DNA of 64,000 nucleotides, taken from positions 1-64,000 of the forward strand of contig CBINHC010000001.1 in the NCBI GenBank assembly GCA_966250385.1. The letters are read 5' to 3'. The stretch is from DASWTL01 sp966250385 (GTDB taxonomy: Bacteria; Bacteroidota; Bacteroidia; Sphingobacteriales; Sphingobacteriaceae). Made by a program: the position numbers and the translations under genes. This document shows positions 44,298 to 53,324 of this stretch, one piece after another. Every line of letters starts with the position of its first letter. Within the stretch, counting starts at the first letter, position 1. The notes under the pieces were generated by a model that worked only from the letters and a program-made list of their open reading frames with translations, searched no databases and had not been told where the DNA came from.

Positions 44298-45422
44298 TTA
44301 CAGGTTTCCCCGAAGTTCCTGTTCACGTTCAATCGCCTCAAACAGGGCTTTGAAATTTCCGGCTCCGAACGATTTGGCGCCTTTTCGCTGGATGATCTCA
44401 AAGAATACGGTCGGCCGGTCCTGAAGCGGTTTTGTAAAGATCTGGAGGAGATAGCCCTCGTCATCCCGGTCCACCAGGATCTTCAGCTGACGCAGGGGCT
44501 CGATATCTTCATCGATGGTGCCCACCCGTTCAAACAGGTCGGCATAATAGCTGTCCGGGGTGTTCAGGAATTCGACGCCGCGGGCTTTCAGTTTGGTAAC
44601 CGTATCAATGATATCGGCGGTGGCGATCGCGACGTGCTGCACGCCTTCGCCCTCGTAGAACTCCAGGTATTCCTCGATCTGGGACTTTTTCTTGCCCTCG
44701 GCAGGCTCGTTGATCGGGAACTTCACGTAGCCGTTGCCGTTACTCATCACTTTGCTCATCAAAGCGGAGTACTCGGTCGAAATGGTTTTGTCGTCAAACG
44801 AGAGGATGTTCCTGAAGCCCATGACGTCTTCATAGAAGCTCACCCATTTGTTCATCTGGTTCCAGCCCACGTTGCCTACACAATGGTCGACATGCAACAG
44901 ACCTACGGATTCCGGATTGAAATCCGTGTGCCATTCCCTGAAGCCAGGCAGGAACTTTCCAGTATAGTTTTTGCGTTCCACGAACATGTGGATGGTTTCG
45001 CCATAGGTGTAGATCCCGCTCATACGCACTTCCCCGAATTCGTCGGTGATGGTCTGAGGCTCCAGGTAAGGTCTTGCGCCCCGGACCGTTGTCTCATGAA
45101 ATGCGCTGTAGGCATCGTCCACTCCCAGCGCCAGCACCTTTACACCGTCGCCGTGTTTCAGCACATGCTGGGCGATCGGGTGATCCGAATGCAGGGCAGA
45201 AGTTAACAGGAACCGGATCTTCCCCTGCTGGATCAGGTACGAGGCCTTGTCGCGAACCCCGGTTTCGGGACCGGCATAAGCCACGCTCTGAAAGCCGAAT
45301 GCTGTTTTGTAATAATGGGCGGCCTGTTTGGCATTCCCTACATAAAATTCGACATAATCTGTTCCGTTGATCGGTAAGAAATCGGTTGTCTGGGTCTTGG
45401 TTTCTATTGATTGCGTTTCCAT
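44298..45422 (-). CDS. hpd: 4-hydroxyphenylpyruvate dioxygenase
   Basis: A 374-residue iron(II) enzyme that converts 4-hydroxyphenylpyruvate and oxygen to homogentisate in tyrosine breakdown. It shows two VOC-type halves. The iron ligands are the His in LLHVDHCVGNV, the His in GVQHVAIAT and E342 in the FFEIIQR motif, followed by the family ending FGAGNFKALFEAIE...LRGNL. ATG at 45422 was chosen because it gives the usual length; an in-frame upstream extension would overlap the hmgA coding end. It follows hmgA by 31 bases. Confidence 0.97.
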   Translation of the reverse strand: METQSIETKTQTTDFLPINGTDYVEFYVGNAKQAAHYYKTAFGFQSVAYAGPETGVRDKASYLIQQGKIRFLLTSALHSDHPIAQHVLKHGDGVKVLALGVDDAYSAFHETTVRGARPYLEPQTITDEFGEVRMSGIYTYGETIHMFVERKNYTGKFLPGFREWHTDFNPESVGLLHVDHCVGNVGWNQMNKWVSFYEDVMGFRNILSFDDKTISTEYSALMSKVMSNGNGYVKFPINEPAEGKKKSQIEEYLEFYEGEGVQHVAIATADIIDTVTKLKARGVEFLNTPDSYYADLFERVGTIDEDIEPLRQLKILVDRDDEGYLLQIFTKPLQDRPTVFFEIIQRKGAKSFGAGNFKALFEAIEREQELRGNL

Positions 45423-45453
45423 GTTCTTATTGCTGGTTAATATGATCGGCAGG

Positions 45454-46620
45454 TTACTCGATATTGACCTGCCAGCTCTTGTGATAGTTTTCGTCTTCGA
45501 TTCCGATGGCATAATCGGTGAGCATCAGCGGTCTGAACGGATCGATCATGACGGCCAGTTCTTCCGTCAGTTCCTTTCCGATCGATTTCTCCACGGTGCC
45601 GGGATGCGGTCCGTGCGGAATGCCGCCGGGATGCAGGGTGATCTGACCTTTAACGACGCTTTTGCGGCTCATGAAATCTCCGTCCACATAATACAGGACC
45701 TCGTCGCTGTCGACGTTGCTGTGGTTATACGGCGCCGGTATCGCCAGCGGATGGTAGTCATATTTGCGCGGAACGAATGAACAGATCACGAAGTTATGGC
45801 CTTCGAACGTCTGGTGTACCGGAGGCGGCTGGTGGACACGGCCGGTGATCGGTTCGAAATTGTGAATTGAAAAGGCCCATGGATAATGAAAGCCGTCCCA
45901 GCCGACGAAGTCGAAGGGATGGGTCCCGTAGATATACGGGTAGATCAGGCCCTGCTTTTTGATGAGAATTTTGAAATCGCCCTTCTGGTCGAATGTTTCA
46001 AGGTCAACGGGGCGTTTGATGTCGCGTTCGCAGAACGGAGAATGCTCCATCAGCTGTCCCCACTCGTTCCGGTACCGCTTCGGGGTCCGGATTGGGCTGA
46101 AGCTTTCGATGATGAACAGGCGGTTATCCGGCCCGTCGAATTCCATCTGGTAGATGGTACCCCGGGGAATGACCAGGTAGTCGCCGTATTCAAAGCGGAT
46201 CTTTCCGAAGCCGGTTTTCAGCGTGCCGGTTCCCTGGTGGACGAAGATCACCTCGTCCGCCTGGCTGTTTTTGTAAAAATAATCCGTCATGGAGGTCCGC
46301 GGCGCCGCCAGGGAGATGTGGAGGTCGGAATTGACCAGGACCGGTTTCCGGCTTTCCAGGTAATCATCCTCCGGGGCGATGTTGAACCCGAGGAGGCTGG
46401 TATGGCGAAGATGCTTCTCCCGGGCGATTTTGGGTTCCACGGAATACGGCTCGCCGAGCGCCTTTACGATCGTCGGCGGATACGTATGGTAGACCAGTGA
46501 ATAAAGGCTGGAGAACCCTTCGGTGGATACGAGTTCTTCCGCATACAGGTCGCCATCCGGTTTCCGGAAAACGGTATGGCGCTTCGGAGGAATATTTCCT
46601 AATGTATGATAGACTGGCAT
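45454..46620 (-). CDS. hmgA: Homogentisate 1,2-dioxygenase
   Basis: A 388-residue iron(II) ring-cleavage enzyme that turns homogentisate into maleylacetoacetate. Cupin-like features include the HQGTGTLKTGFGKI..YGDYLVIPRGT region (about 128-156) and the C-terminal FHYPWAFSIHNFEPITG..HQPPPVHQTFE region, where the metal-binding His and Glu lie. Length is shorter than the human enzyme but normal for bacterial forms. It leads the hmgA-hpd operon, divergent from the FAH-family gene. Confidence 0.96.
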   Translation of the reverse strand: MPVYHTLGNIPPKRHTVFRKPDGDLYAEELVSTEGFSSLYSLVYHTYPPTIVKALGEPYSVEPKIAREKHLRHTSLLGFNIAPEDDYLESRKPVLVNSDLHISLAAPRTSMTDYFYKNSQADEVIFVHQGTGTLKTGFGKIRFEYGDYLVIPRGTIYQMEFDGPDNRLFIIESFSPIRTPKRYRNEWGQLMEHSPFCERDIKRPVDLETFDQKGDFKILIKKQGLIYPYIYGTHPFDFVGWDGFHYPWAFSIHNFEPITGRVHQPPPVHQTFEGHNFVICSFVPRKYDYHPLAIPAPYNHSNVDSDEVLYYVDGDFMSRKSVVKGQITLHPGGIPHGPHPGTVEKSIGKELTEELAVMIDPFRPLMLTDYAIGIEDENYHKSWQVNIE

Positions 46621-46948
46621 AAGAGGTTATAATGGTTAAACAGTTTATTCTAAGATAACGCCGCGGGCGTCAGGTCTGTTACCTGGAAAACAGTACAGGG
46701 AGGTATTAGTTGGAATACTGGGCAAAAACTATACTTGAAATCAACGCATTCCGTAAGGAGACGGCGATGGCTGCCGAAAAACGATGCAGTTGTTTATAGT
46801 GATAGCTCCCGTGCATTTCAGGCTAAGGTATGATTTCGGCGACATTCGTGCAAGCTTAATTTGCGTCCAAACAATCCGGGCCCGGCACCGTCTTGTTTAC
46901 ATCTCGTATCTATTTCTTAGTTTTGGACGCCGACCAATTGATATTTTT
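46621..46948. other. Divergent control region of the homogentisate genes
   Basis: No gene is assigned; a frame open on the plus strand is only an upstream extension of the FAH gene. For the plus side an exact -7 box lies at 46918-46925. For hmgA a near match (TAGTTTTTG on the minus strand, about 46722-46731, one base too long) is seen. This is a likely site of pathway-specific control but no regulator gene is adjacent. Confidence 0.45.
46918..46925 (+). promoter_or_regulatory. Putative -7 box of FAH-family gene (TAGTTTTG)
   Basis: An exact TAnnTTTG lies 23 bases before the ATG at 46949. Only a weak -33 (TTG or TTTA around 46894-46899) is seen. Confidence 0.55.
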
Positions 46949-47944
46949 ATGAAACTAGTATCCTACAGAACCGAAGACCGTGAACACCTGGGCGTATTTG
47001 TAAACGGCCATATCTATAACCTCCATTCCTGCAATAAGGTCATTCCCGACAATATGCTCGAATTTCTGAACGGGGGGGAAGAGCTGATGGACCGCGCCCG
47101 TCAGATCAACGACGGTATCCTGTCCGGCGAAATCCGGGCGAAGGAGGAGGTTTTCTACGAATTGCTCGCCCCGGTGCCGCATCCGGCGTCCTGCAGGGAC
47201 GGGTATGCATTCCGCCAGCACGTGGCAGCCGCCCGGCGGAACCGGCGGGTTGAAATGGTACCGGAGTTCGACCAGTACCCGATATTTTATTTTACCAACC
47301 ATCAGGCGATCCAGGGGCCCGGCGATATTGAATGTATGCCGGACCATTTTGAGAAGCTCGATTTTGAGCTGGAGGCTGCCGTTGTCATCGGCAAGAAGGG
47401 CCGGAATATCCGGGCGGCAGAGGCGGACCGGTATATCGCAGGATACATGATCATGAACGATATGAGCGCCCGCACCCTGCAGATGGAAGAAATGCTGCTG
47501 AACCTTGGTCCTGCCAAAGGCAAGGACTTTTCGACGGTCATCGGACCGTGGCTGGTCACCCCCGATGAGCTGGAACCCTACAAAGTGCCGGCCAAGGACG
47601 GCCATACCGGGAACAGTTACGATCTGAAAATGAAATGCTGGGTGAACGGCGTTGAGGTGTCATCCGGCTCGATGGGCGACATGGACTGGACCTTTGCCGA
47701 AATCATTGAACGGTGCGCGTACGGGGTGGATATCATGCCGGGCGATGTGATAGGTTCCGGGACGGTAGGTACGGGATGCTTCCTGGAGTTAAACGGAACG
47801 GGCCTGCTGAACGATCCGGATTACAAGCCGCAGTGGCTGAAGGAAGGCGACGTGGTGGAAATGGAGATCACCGGCCTCGGCCGCCTCAGCAATACGATCA
47901 GGAAAGCGGATTCCGACTTCTCCCTGTTGAAACTTAAGAAATAG
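46949..47944 (+). CDS. Fumarylacetoacetate hydrolase family protein
   Basis: A 331-residue metal-dependent hydrolase. The FAH fold is shown by the HFEKLDFELEAAVVIGKKGRNI region (metal-binding Glu residues, about 131-153) and the GYMIMNDMSARTLQ motif (about 168-181) followed by VIGPWLVTPDEL. Next to hmgA and hpd it most likely cleaves fumarylacetoacetate to fumarate and acetoacetate; related enzymes act on other beta-diketones. The start at 46949 follows the -7 box; earlier in-frame codons lie in the promoter. Confidence 0.9.
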   Translation: MKLVSYRTEDREHLGVFVNGHIYNLHSCNKVIPDNMLEFLNGGEELMDRARQINDGILSGEIRAKEEVFYELLAPVPHPASCRDGYAFRQHVAAARRNRRVEMVPEFDQYPIFYFTNHQAIQGPGDIECMPDHFEKLDFELEAAVVIGKKGRNIRAAEADRYIAGYMIMNDMSARTLQMEEMLLNLGPAKGKDFSTVIGPWLVTPDELEPYKVPAKDGHTGNSYDLKMKCWVNGVEVSSGSMGDMDWTFAEIIERCAYGVDIMPGDVIGSGTVGTGCFLELNGTGLLNDPDYKPQWLKEGDVVEMEITGLGRLSNTIRKADSDFSLLKLKK

Positions 47945-47970
47945 GGCCGGCCACCGGTCCCGCACAGAAT

Positions 47971-48861
47971 ATGCTAACTTTCGACACTGCCGAACTTACC
48001 CCTGTTCAGATTCAGAACTATCTGCAATATGCCGTCGCACCCCGGCCGATCTGCTTTGCCTCGACCGTGGACCGGGAAGGGCGGGTGAATCTGAGCCCGT
48101 TCAGCTTCTTTAACATGTTCAGCTCCAATCCGCCGGTGTGCGTATTTTCTCCGGCTCGAAGGGTACGGGACAATACCACGAAACACACCCTGGAGAATAT
48201 CCTGGAGGTGCGGGAGTGTGTCATCAATATTGTGAATTACAGCATGGTCCAGCAGACATCGCTGGCCAGCACCGAATATCCGCGCGGGACGAACGAGTTC
48301 ATCAAAGCCGGGTTTACGCCTGTCGAATCCCGGCTTGTCCGTCCTCCCCGGGTTGCGGAAGCTCCCGTACAGCTTGAATGTACGGTCCGCGATATCATTC
48401 ACCTGGGCGAGACCCCGGGTGCGGGGAATCTGATTTTGGCCGATGTCCGGCTGATCCATATCCGGGAGGACATCCTGGACGAGTCCGGAAAGATCGACCA
48501 GGCGAAGATCGACCTGGTTGCGCGGCTCGGCGGCGACTGGTACTGCCGGGTTACCCGTGACAACCTGTTCAGGGTCGCCAAGCCGCTGACCACCCTCGGA
48601 ATGGGCGTGGACGCCCTGCCATACGCGGTGCGTAACTCGAAGGTACTGTCCGGAAATAACCTCGGCCAGCTGGGCAACGTGGAGCACCTGCCTGAGGACG
48701 AGGAGATCGAAAACATCAAGTCCGATCCGGAAGTGCGGGATCTCCTGGATGCGACCATCGGAGACCAGACAACCCGGGAGATCCTCCTGCATACCCTGGC
48801 GAAAGCCTGGCTGGAGGAAGGACGGGTGACCGATGCCTGGAAGCTGCTGTTACTGGAATAA
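47971..48861 (+). CDS. Flavin reductase-like (FMN-binding split-barrel) protein
   Basis: A 296-residue flavoprotein. The N-terminal flavin reductase-like domain (about 15-200) has the APRPICFASTVD..G..NLSPFSFFN motif typical of this fold. The C-terminal 90 residues are helical and specific to a subfamily. The gene is 26 bases after the FAH-family gene, so it is probably co-expressed with tyrosine catabolism; such linkage is common in this phylum, though the reaction is not established. Confidence 0.87.
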   Translation: MLTFDTAELTPVQIQNYLQYAVAPRPICFASTVDREGRVNLSPFSFFNMFSSNPPVCVFSPARRVRDNTTKHTLENILEVRECVINIVNYSMVQQTSLASTEYPRGTNEFIKAGFTPVESRLVRPPRVAEAPVQLECTVRDIIHLGETPGAGNLILADVRLIHIREDILDESGKIDQAKIDLVARLGGDWYCRVTRDNLFRVAKPLTTLGMGVDALPYAVRNSKVLSGNNLGQLGNVEHLPEDEEIENIKSDPEVRDLLDATIGDQTTREILLHTLAKAWLEEGRVTDAWKLLLLE

Positions 48862-48874
48862 ACGATAAAGCGAT

Positions 48875-49366
48875 ATGAAATTTGTCCGACTGATCCTGTC
48901 CGCCCTGATCCTGTCGCTGGGTGTGGAAGCTATGGCCCAGCAGCCCAGGCAGCTGCCCGCATTCCGGTTTTTTACGCTGGACTCCAGGGTGTTCACCAAC
49001 CAGGATATCCAGAAGGGAAGAACCAGTGTCTTTATTCTTTTTGACAGCGGCTGCGATCACTGCCAGAAGGAGATCCCGAAGATCGGGAAGCAGTTCGGCC
49101 AGCTGACCGGTTGTTCCTTCTACTTCGTATCATTCAATGAAAGCGACCAGATATCGGGTTTTATGAGAACGTACGGGAAGGATTTCTATGGAAAGAACAA
49201 CGTCGTTGTCCTGCAGGACAGGAACCGGGAGTTTCTCCCCACGTTCTTCCCTGAAAGATTTCCGGCGGTATTCATGTATACGCCGGCAGGCGCCCTGGCC
49301 TATTACCGGTCCGGGAACCAGGATGTCGCCTCGATGGTCCGGTCCGCGAGACTGGCGCAGAAGTAA
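48875..49366 (+). CDS. Exported thioredoxin-fold protein (CxxC)
   Basis: A 163-residue periplasmic thioredoxin/redoxin-like protein. A signal peptide (about 1-21) precedes the fold. The redox pair is C60-D-H-C63 in DSGCDHCQKEIP and the cis-Pro lies in RFPAVFMY (about residue 130). It resembles TlpA-type reductases. Partner unknown. It begins 13 bases after the flavin reductase-like gene. Its stop and the convergent LytTR stop form the palindrome TAACGTTA. Confidence 0.86.
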   Translation: MKFVRLILSALILSLGVEAMAQQPRQLPAFRFFTLDSRVFTNQDIQKGRTSVFILFDSGCDHCQKEIPKIGKQFGQLTGCSFYFVSFNESDQISGFMRTYGKDFYGKNNVVVLQDRNREFLPTFFPERFPAVFMYTPAGALAYYRSGNQDVASMVRSARLAQK

Positions 49367-49368
49367 CG

Positions 49369-50112
49369 TTACAGCCCGAGGACCTGGCGAAGCTTGCCGT
49401 ACCCTGTCTTGCTCACCGGTATCTTCGCGCCTGATTTCAGGATCGCCAGGTGAGAATCCTTTTCGTACGGATCAATGCGGGTGATCTCCTGGATTTTCAC
49501 GATATACGAGCGGTGCACCCGCACGAACTGGGAACCTTCCAGGGTCTTCTCAAAAAAGGCCATCGTCTTGTTCTTCAGGAAAGAACCTTCAGCCGTGTGG
49601 ATATTTACATAGTCGTCGTCCGCTTCCAGGTAGAGGATATCATCAACCGGGATGATCTTGATCTTCGTACCGGTCTTTACCACCACCCGGTCCTTCTGGG
49701 AGGTCTGAGCCACATCATCGAGCAGCGACTGGGTCTTCTGCTTGGAGCTCGAATTGGAATTCTGATGCTGGTCCATCCATTTCTGGATGGCCTTATCAAA
49801 ACGCTCACGTGTAAAGGGTTTCAGCAGGTAATCGACAGCGTGAGCCTCAAAGGCCTGGAGCGCATATTCGTCGAATGCCGTGGCGAAGATCACGTCCGGC
49901 TTGTCCTCAAGCAGTTCCAGCATTTCGAATCCGTTGATCTTTGGCATCTGGATGTCCAGGATGATCAGATCCGGTTTATGCTGCATAATGGATTTGACGC
50001 CTTCAAAGCCGTCATTACATTCATCCACCACTTCCAGATCAACCCAAGGAGCCAGGTATTCACGGACAACAGAACGTGCCAGTGGCTCATCATCAATAAG
50101 AATTGCGCGCAT
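49369..50112 (-). CDS. LytTR family response regulator
   Basis: A 247-residue DNA-binding regulator. The receiver (about 1-115) has D7/D8, phosphoacceptor D53 in LILDIQMP, and the lysine in LLKPF. The LytTR domain (about 145-245) has the KIIPVDDILYLEADDDYVNIHT and FVRVHRSYIV motifs. It is paired by a one-base overlap (TAATG) with the LytS-like kinase and is the probable output of a LiaF-like membrane sensor. Confidence 0.95.
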   Translation of the reverse strand: MRAILIDDEPLARSVVREYLAPWVDLEVVDECNDGFEGVKSIMQHKPDLIILDIQMPKINGFEMLELLEDKPDVIFATAFDEYALQAFEAHAVDYLLKPFTRERFDKAIQKWMDQHQNSNSSSKQKTQSLLDDVAQTSQKDRVVVKTGTKIKIIPVDDILYLEADDDYVNIHTAEGSFLKNKTMAFFEKTLEGSQFVRVHRSYIVKIQEITRIDPYEKDSHLAILKSGAKIPVSKTGYGKLRQVLGL

Positions 50113-51146
50113 TATGCCTGAGGAATTTTAACTGTTGTGGTAAATATATGGTTCTCCGGGGATGTTTGCAATAAGTCGGTGCGCGCAAACAGCAGATACA
50201 GGCGCCTTTTTACGCCCTTGAGTCCGAAGCCGGTTCCGCTCCGGGGCCGGCTGGTCTCCGGATCAAAAGGATTGCGGACATGGATCCATAATTCATTGTT
50301 GATGCATTCGGCCTGGATCCGGATGCATACCTTTCCGACCGTGTCGTAAAGGCCGAACTTTATCGCATTTTCTACAATGGGCTGCAGGAGCATCGGCGGA
50401 AGCCGGAGCGACTTGCATTCCTCGCTGGCCACGACCTCGGTTTCAAGGCGGTGGCCGAAACGGACCTTTTCGATGTCCAGGTACAGCTGCAGGTGGTCCA
50501 GCTCGTCCTGGAGGCTGACCGGCTGCTGTTCCTTGTTGATCGTTCCCCGCAGGAAGTCCGAGAGCTGGTGGATCATTTTACGGGCCTCCTCAGGACGGGA
50601 GCCGATCAGCGCAGTGATGGAGTTCAGACTGTTGAACAGAAAGTGCGGCTGCAGTTGCTGGCGAAGATTGAAAAGTTCCGCTTCCCGGGCCAGTTTCTCC
50701 GCGTCGGTTTTCCGCTGCTCATTCTCGGTCTGCTCCTGCTGGCTGTACCACAGCATGCTCAGCATGGCCATCCAGCCGAAGGCGAGAAACGAAAAACAGA
50801 ATCTCAGGGGCAGGGACAGGGTGATGAAGGTCGAAAATCCTTCCAGGTTCGGATAGATATACAGTAATATGAAACGGGTCAGGAATGTCCAGATGGCAGC
50901 ATAGAGGACTCCCAGGCTCAGGATGTACAGATAGCGGCCTTCCTGCGGCTGATAGTACTGAAAGGTGTTGGCGATCAGGAGGCAGGAACCGACCAGGAGC
51001 GCCGCTGATATACAGCCGTCCGTTGCACTTACCCGGAGGTCATAACCGAACCAGAATATGATGCCCGTCTGCATCAGGGCCCACAGAACCGCCGTAATGG
51101 CGAAGCCGGCCCGGACCCGGCGATTTGCAATTAAAGATCTGGTCAT
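50112..51146 (-). CDS. LytS-like sensor histidine kinase
   Basis: A 344-residue membrane kinase of the His_kinase (PF06580) type. About four hydrophobic helices occupy residues 12-135. A coiled coil (about 140-160) leads into the phospho-acceptor H168 in LQPHFLFNSLNSI, and a degenerate-looking HATPase domain with the LPPMLLQPIVENAIKFG motif follows (about 250-265). It should phosphorylate the LytTR regulator. The LiaF-like gene is 9 bases upstream. Confidence 0.93.
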   Translation of the reverse strand: MTRSLIANRRVRAGFAITAVLWALMQTGIIFWFGYDLRVSATDGCISAALLVGSCLLIANTFQYYQPQEGRYLYILSLGVLYAAIWTFLTRFILLYIYPNLEGFSTFITLSLPLRFCFSFLAFGWMAMLSMLWYSQQEQTENEQRKTDAEKLAREAELFNLRQQLQPHFLFNSLNSITALIGSRPEEARKMIHQLSDFLRGTINKEQQPVSLQDELDHLQLYLDIEKVRFGHRLETEVVASEECKSLRLPPMLLQPIVENAIKFGLYDTVGKVCIRIQAECINNELWIHVRNPFDPETSRPRSGTGFGLKGVKRRLYLLFARTDLLQTSPENHIFTTTVKIPQA

Positions 51147-51155
51147 GCTCTGGGA

Positions 51156-51932
51156 TTAGTAGCTGCAAATGGTTATTCCGCCGAAGATCGAAGTGCCTTT
51201 GATCGTCAGCACCTTCTGGGTTTCCGATTGCACCACATGCGGCGGACGCTTGTCTTCGATGCCTCCGAAAATGGCCGCCATCTCAGAGTGCACCACCCAA
51301 TGCGGAGGCAGGATGATCTTGGTTCCGCCGAATACCTGGGTCACTTCCAGGACTGCAGGTTCAGGAATGTCGGCCTGCATCAGGTTGATCTCGGCGCCGC
51401 CCATGATGTTGACGACTTCGCCGCCCCTGAAGTTCTTGGAAAGAATATTCTTTTTGATGCCGCCGAAGATCGAAGTGGAGTCCAGCCGGTCTTCGGTCGT
51501 GCCGTATCGCGGGGATGGCTCGCCTTCAGGGCTGACATTGTCTCCGGTTCCGTCCAGTTCTGTATCCACCCGTTTGTCCCAGGTGATCGCGGCCGCGGCC
51601 TCCCGGGATTTTTTGCCCCTGGACATCAGCCACAGACCTCCGCCGATCAGCAAAACAGGAAAGAGGTAGTTATGCATGCCGTATTCCCTCAGATAGTTGT
51701 TGATGAGGAAGAACGCGCCGGCGCCGATCAGGATCAGGGATCCTGGACTCCGGAAGTTATTTTTGGATCCCAGGAAGACGCCGACCGCGATCAGGAACAT
51801 CGGCCAGCTGATAATCCAGCGGGGATAGGGCAGGTCAAAATTCTTGAGCAGCAATATGGCGCCGAGTACGAGCAGAATAATTCCAACCGTTGTCTTACCT
51901 GTATGGCTGCGTGTGTGTTTGAAGTTTTGCAT
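51156..51932 (-). CDS. LiaF-like membrane protein (cell-wall stress sensor)
   Basis: A 258-residue protein with an N-terminal hydrophobic four-helix region (about 13-105) and a soluble C-terminal part (about 150-258) with repeated beta strands of the cell-wall-active antibiotics response type. The strand motif IFGGI recurs three times (SIFGGIKKNIL, AIFGGIEDK, SIFGGITICSY) with an extra VFGGTKI. LiaF proteins inhibit their kinase partner. It is first in the operon with the kinase and regulator. A strong promoter lies 20 bases upstream. Confidence 0.9.
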   Translation of the reverse strand: MQNFKHTRSHTGKTTVGIILLVLGAILLLKNFDLPYPRWIISWPMFLIAVGVFLGSKNNFRSPGSLILIGAGAFFLINNYLREYGMHNYLFPVLLIGGGLWLMSRGKKSREAAAAITWDKRVDTELDGTGDNVSPEGEPSPRYGTTEDRLDSTSIFGGIKKNILSKNFRGGEVVNIMGGAEINLMQADIPEPAVLEVTQVFGGTKIILPPHWVVHSEMAAIFGGIEDKRPPHVVQSETQKVLTIKGTSIFGGITICSY

Positions 51933-51951
51933 GGTGTTTGAATTTCTGTAT

Positions 51952-51982
51952 CAAATGTATATTGTGAAACGGGATTTGCCAA
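51952..51982 (-). promoter_or_regulatory. Promoter of liaF-like operon (-33 TTGG, -7 TACATTTG)
   Basis: On the minus strand TTGG (51979-51982) is 19 bases from TACATTTG (51952-51959), the same -7 box as that of tRNA-Phe. The ATG lies 20 bases downstream. Confidence 0.75.
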
Positions 51983-52099
51983 TATAAATGCGTTATAACA
52001 TCGGTAGTTCTCGGTAAAGCACCGGAAAAGGTCGGTGAAAATTCCGGCGGTTTACGGCAGAACTTTTGCAAGTGGTTTGATCCGGACGGAGGGTCCGCA

Positions 52100-53323
52100 A
52101 TGAATGGAGGAAATATGGTCAGGAACAGGTTTATGTTTGCCACGGGGATCGAAAACAGTTATCCGATGATCAACCTGCCCGACGGCACCAGGAAACGGGT
52201 GGACGAAATGGAGAAGTGCGGTCACTATCAGCACTGGAAGCAGGACTTTGACCTCGTTCGGGAAATGGATATCGAATTTCTGAGATACGGCGCTCCGTAC
52301 TATAAGATCCATACCGGTCCGGGGCAGTATGACTGGAGCTTCTCAGATGAGGTTTACCGGTATATGCGGGAGGTCGGGATCACGCCTATCGTTGATCTTT
52401 GCCATTTCGGCGTTCCCGACTGGCTCGAGAATTTCCAGAATCCGGATATTCCGCGGTACTTCCAGGAGTATGCCCGCGCCTTTGCCGAACGGTATCCGCA
52501 TATCAGGCTTTATACGCCGATCAACGAGATCTTTATTGCCGCGACCTTTTCCGCCCAGTACGGCTGGTGGAACGAATGCAGGGCCGATGACCGGTCATTC
52601 GTAACCGCGCTGAAGAATCTTTGCAAGGCCAATGTGCTGGCGATGCACGCCATTTACGATATCCAGCCCGAGGCGACTTTCATACAGAGCGAGTCCTCGG
52701 AATACTTCCACCCCGAAACGCCCGAGTGCGATCCGCTCGCCCGGTTCCTGAACCGGAAGCGGTTCCTGTCGCTGGACCTCAGCTACGGGTATCCGGTGAG
52801 TGTAATCATGTATGAGTACCTCCTCGAGAACGGGATGACGAAGGAAGAGTACCACTGGTTTGCCAACAATGAGATCCGCGCGCACTGTATTATGGGGAAC
52901 GATTATTATGTGACCAATGAGCATATGGTCCATGAAGACGGATCGACCTCCGCCTCCGGCGATATTTTCGGGTATTACGTCATTACACATCAGTACTACA
53001 GCCGGTACCGGCTGCCGGTTATGCATACGGAGACCAATCTCCGCGGGCCGGAGAGTGTCAACTGGCTGAAGCGGCAGTGGGCAAATCTCAGGAAGCTGAA
53101 AACGGACGGCGTGCCCATCGTAGGGTTCACCTGGTACAGCCTGACCGACCAGGTAGACTGGGACTCCGCGTTACGGAACGATGCCGGAGTGGTGAACGAT
53201 CTCGGACTGTATGACCTGGACCGGAAGATCCGCCCGGTCGGAGAGACCTATAAGGAGCTTATCCGGCAATGGAGGCCCGTGCTGGAAAACGAGACCCTCG
53301 GTTTATTGTTTCACAGGCGGTAA
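52100..53323 (+). CDS. GH1-like family glycoside hydrolase
   Basis: A 407-residue cytoplasmic TIM-barrel glycosidase related to family 1 (beta-glucosidase/beta-galactosidase clan). The acid/base Glu lies in YTPINEIF (about residue 144) and the nucleophile Glu in MHTETNL (about residue 311), where clan GH-A enzymes place them. It lacks a signal peptide. ATG at 52115 is an alternative start that would remove five residues. The gene converges on galK with one base between stops. Release of galactose is a possible activity but unproven. Confidence 0.85.
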   Translation: MNGGNMVRNRFMFATGIENSYPMINLPDGTRKRVDEMEKCGHYQHWKQDFDLVREMDIEFLRYGAPYYKIHTGPGQYDWSFSDEVYRYMREVGITPIVDLCHFGVPDWLENFQNPDIPRYFQEYARAFAERYPHIRLYTPINEIFIAATFSAQYGWWNECRADDRSFVTALKNLCKANVLAMHAIYDIQPEATFIQSESSEYFHPETPECDPLARFLNRKRFLSLDLSYGYPVSVIMYEYLLENGMTKEEYHWFANNEIRAHCIMGNDYYVTNEHMVHEDGSTSASGDIFGYYVITHQYYSRYRLPVMHTETNLRGPESVNWLKRQWANLRKLKTDGVPIVGFTWYSLTDQVDWDSALRNDAGVVNDLGLYDLDRKIRPVGETYKELIRQWRPVLENETLGLLFHRR

Positions 53324-53324
53324 G

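Noticed and set aside
45423..45512. N-terminal extension of hpd
   Set aside because: It overlaps the hmgA coding end and lengthens the enzyme beyond the family norm; the ATG at 45422 fits.
46784..46948. A 55-codon N-terminal extension of the FAH-family gene
   Set aside because: It lies across the -7 box; the family N-terminus begins at 46949.
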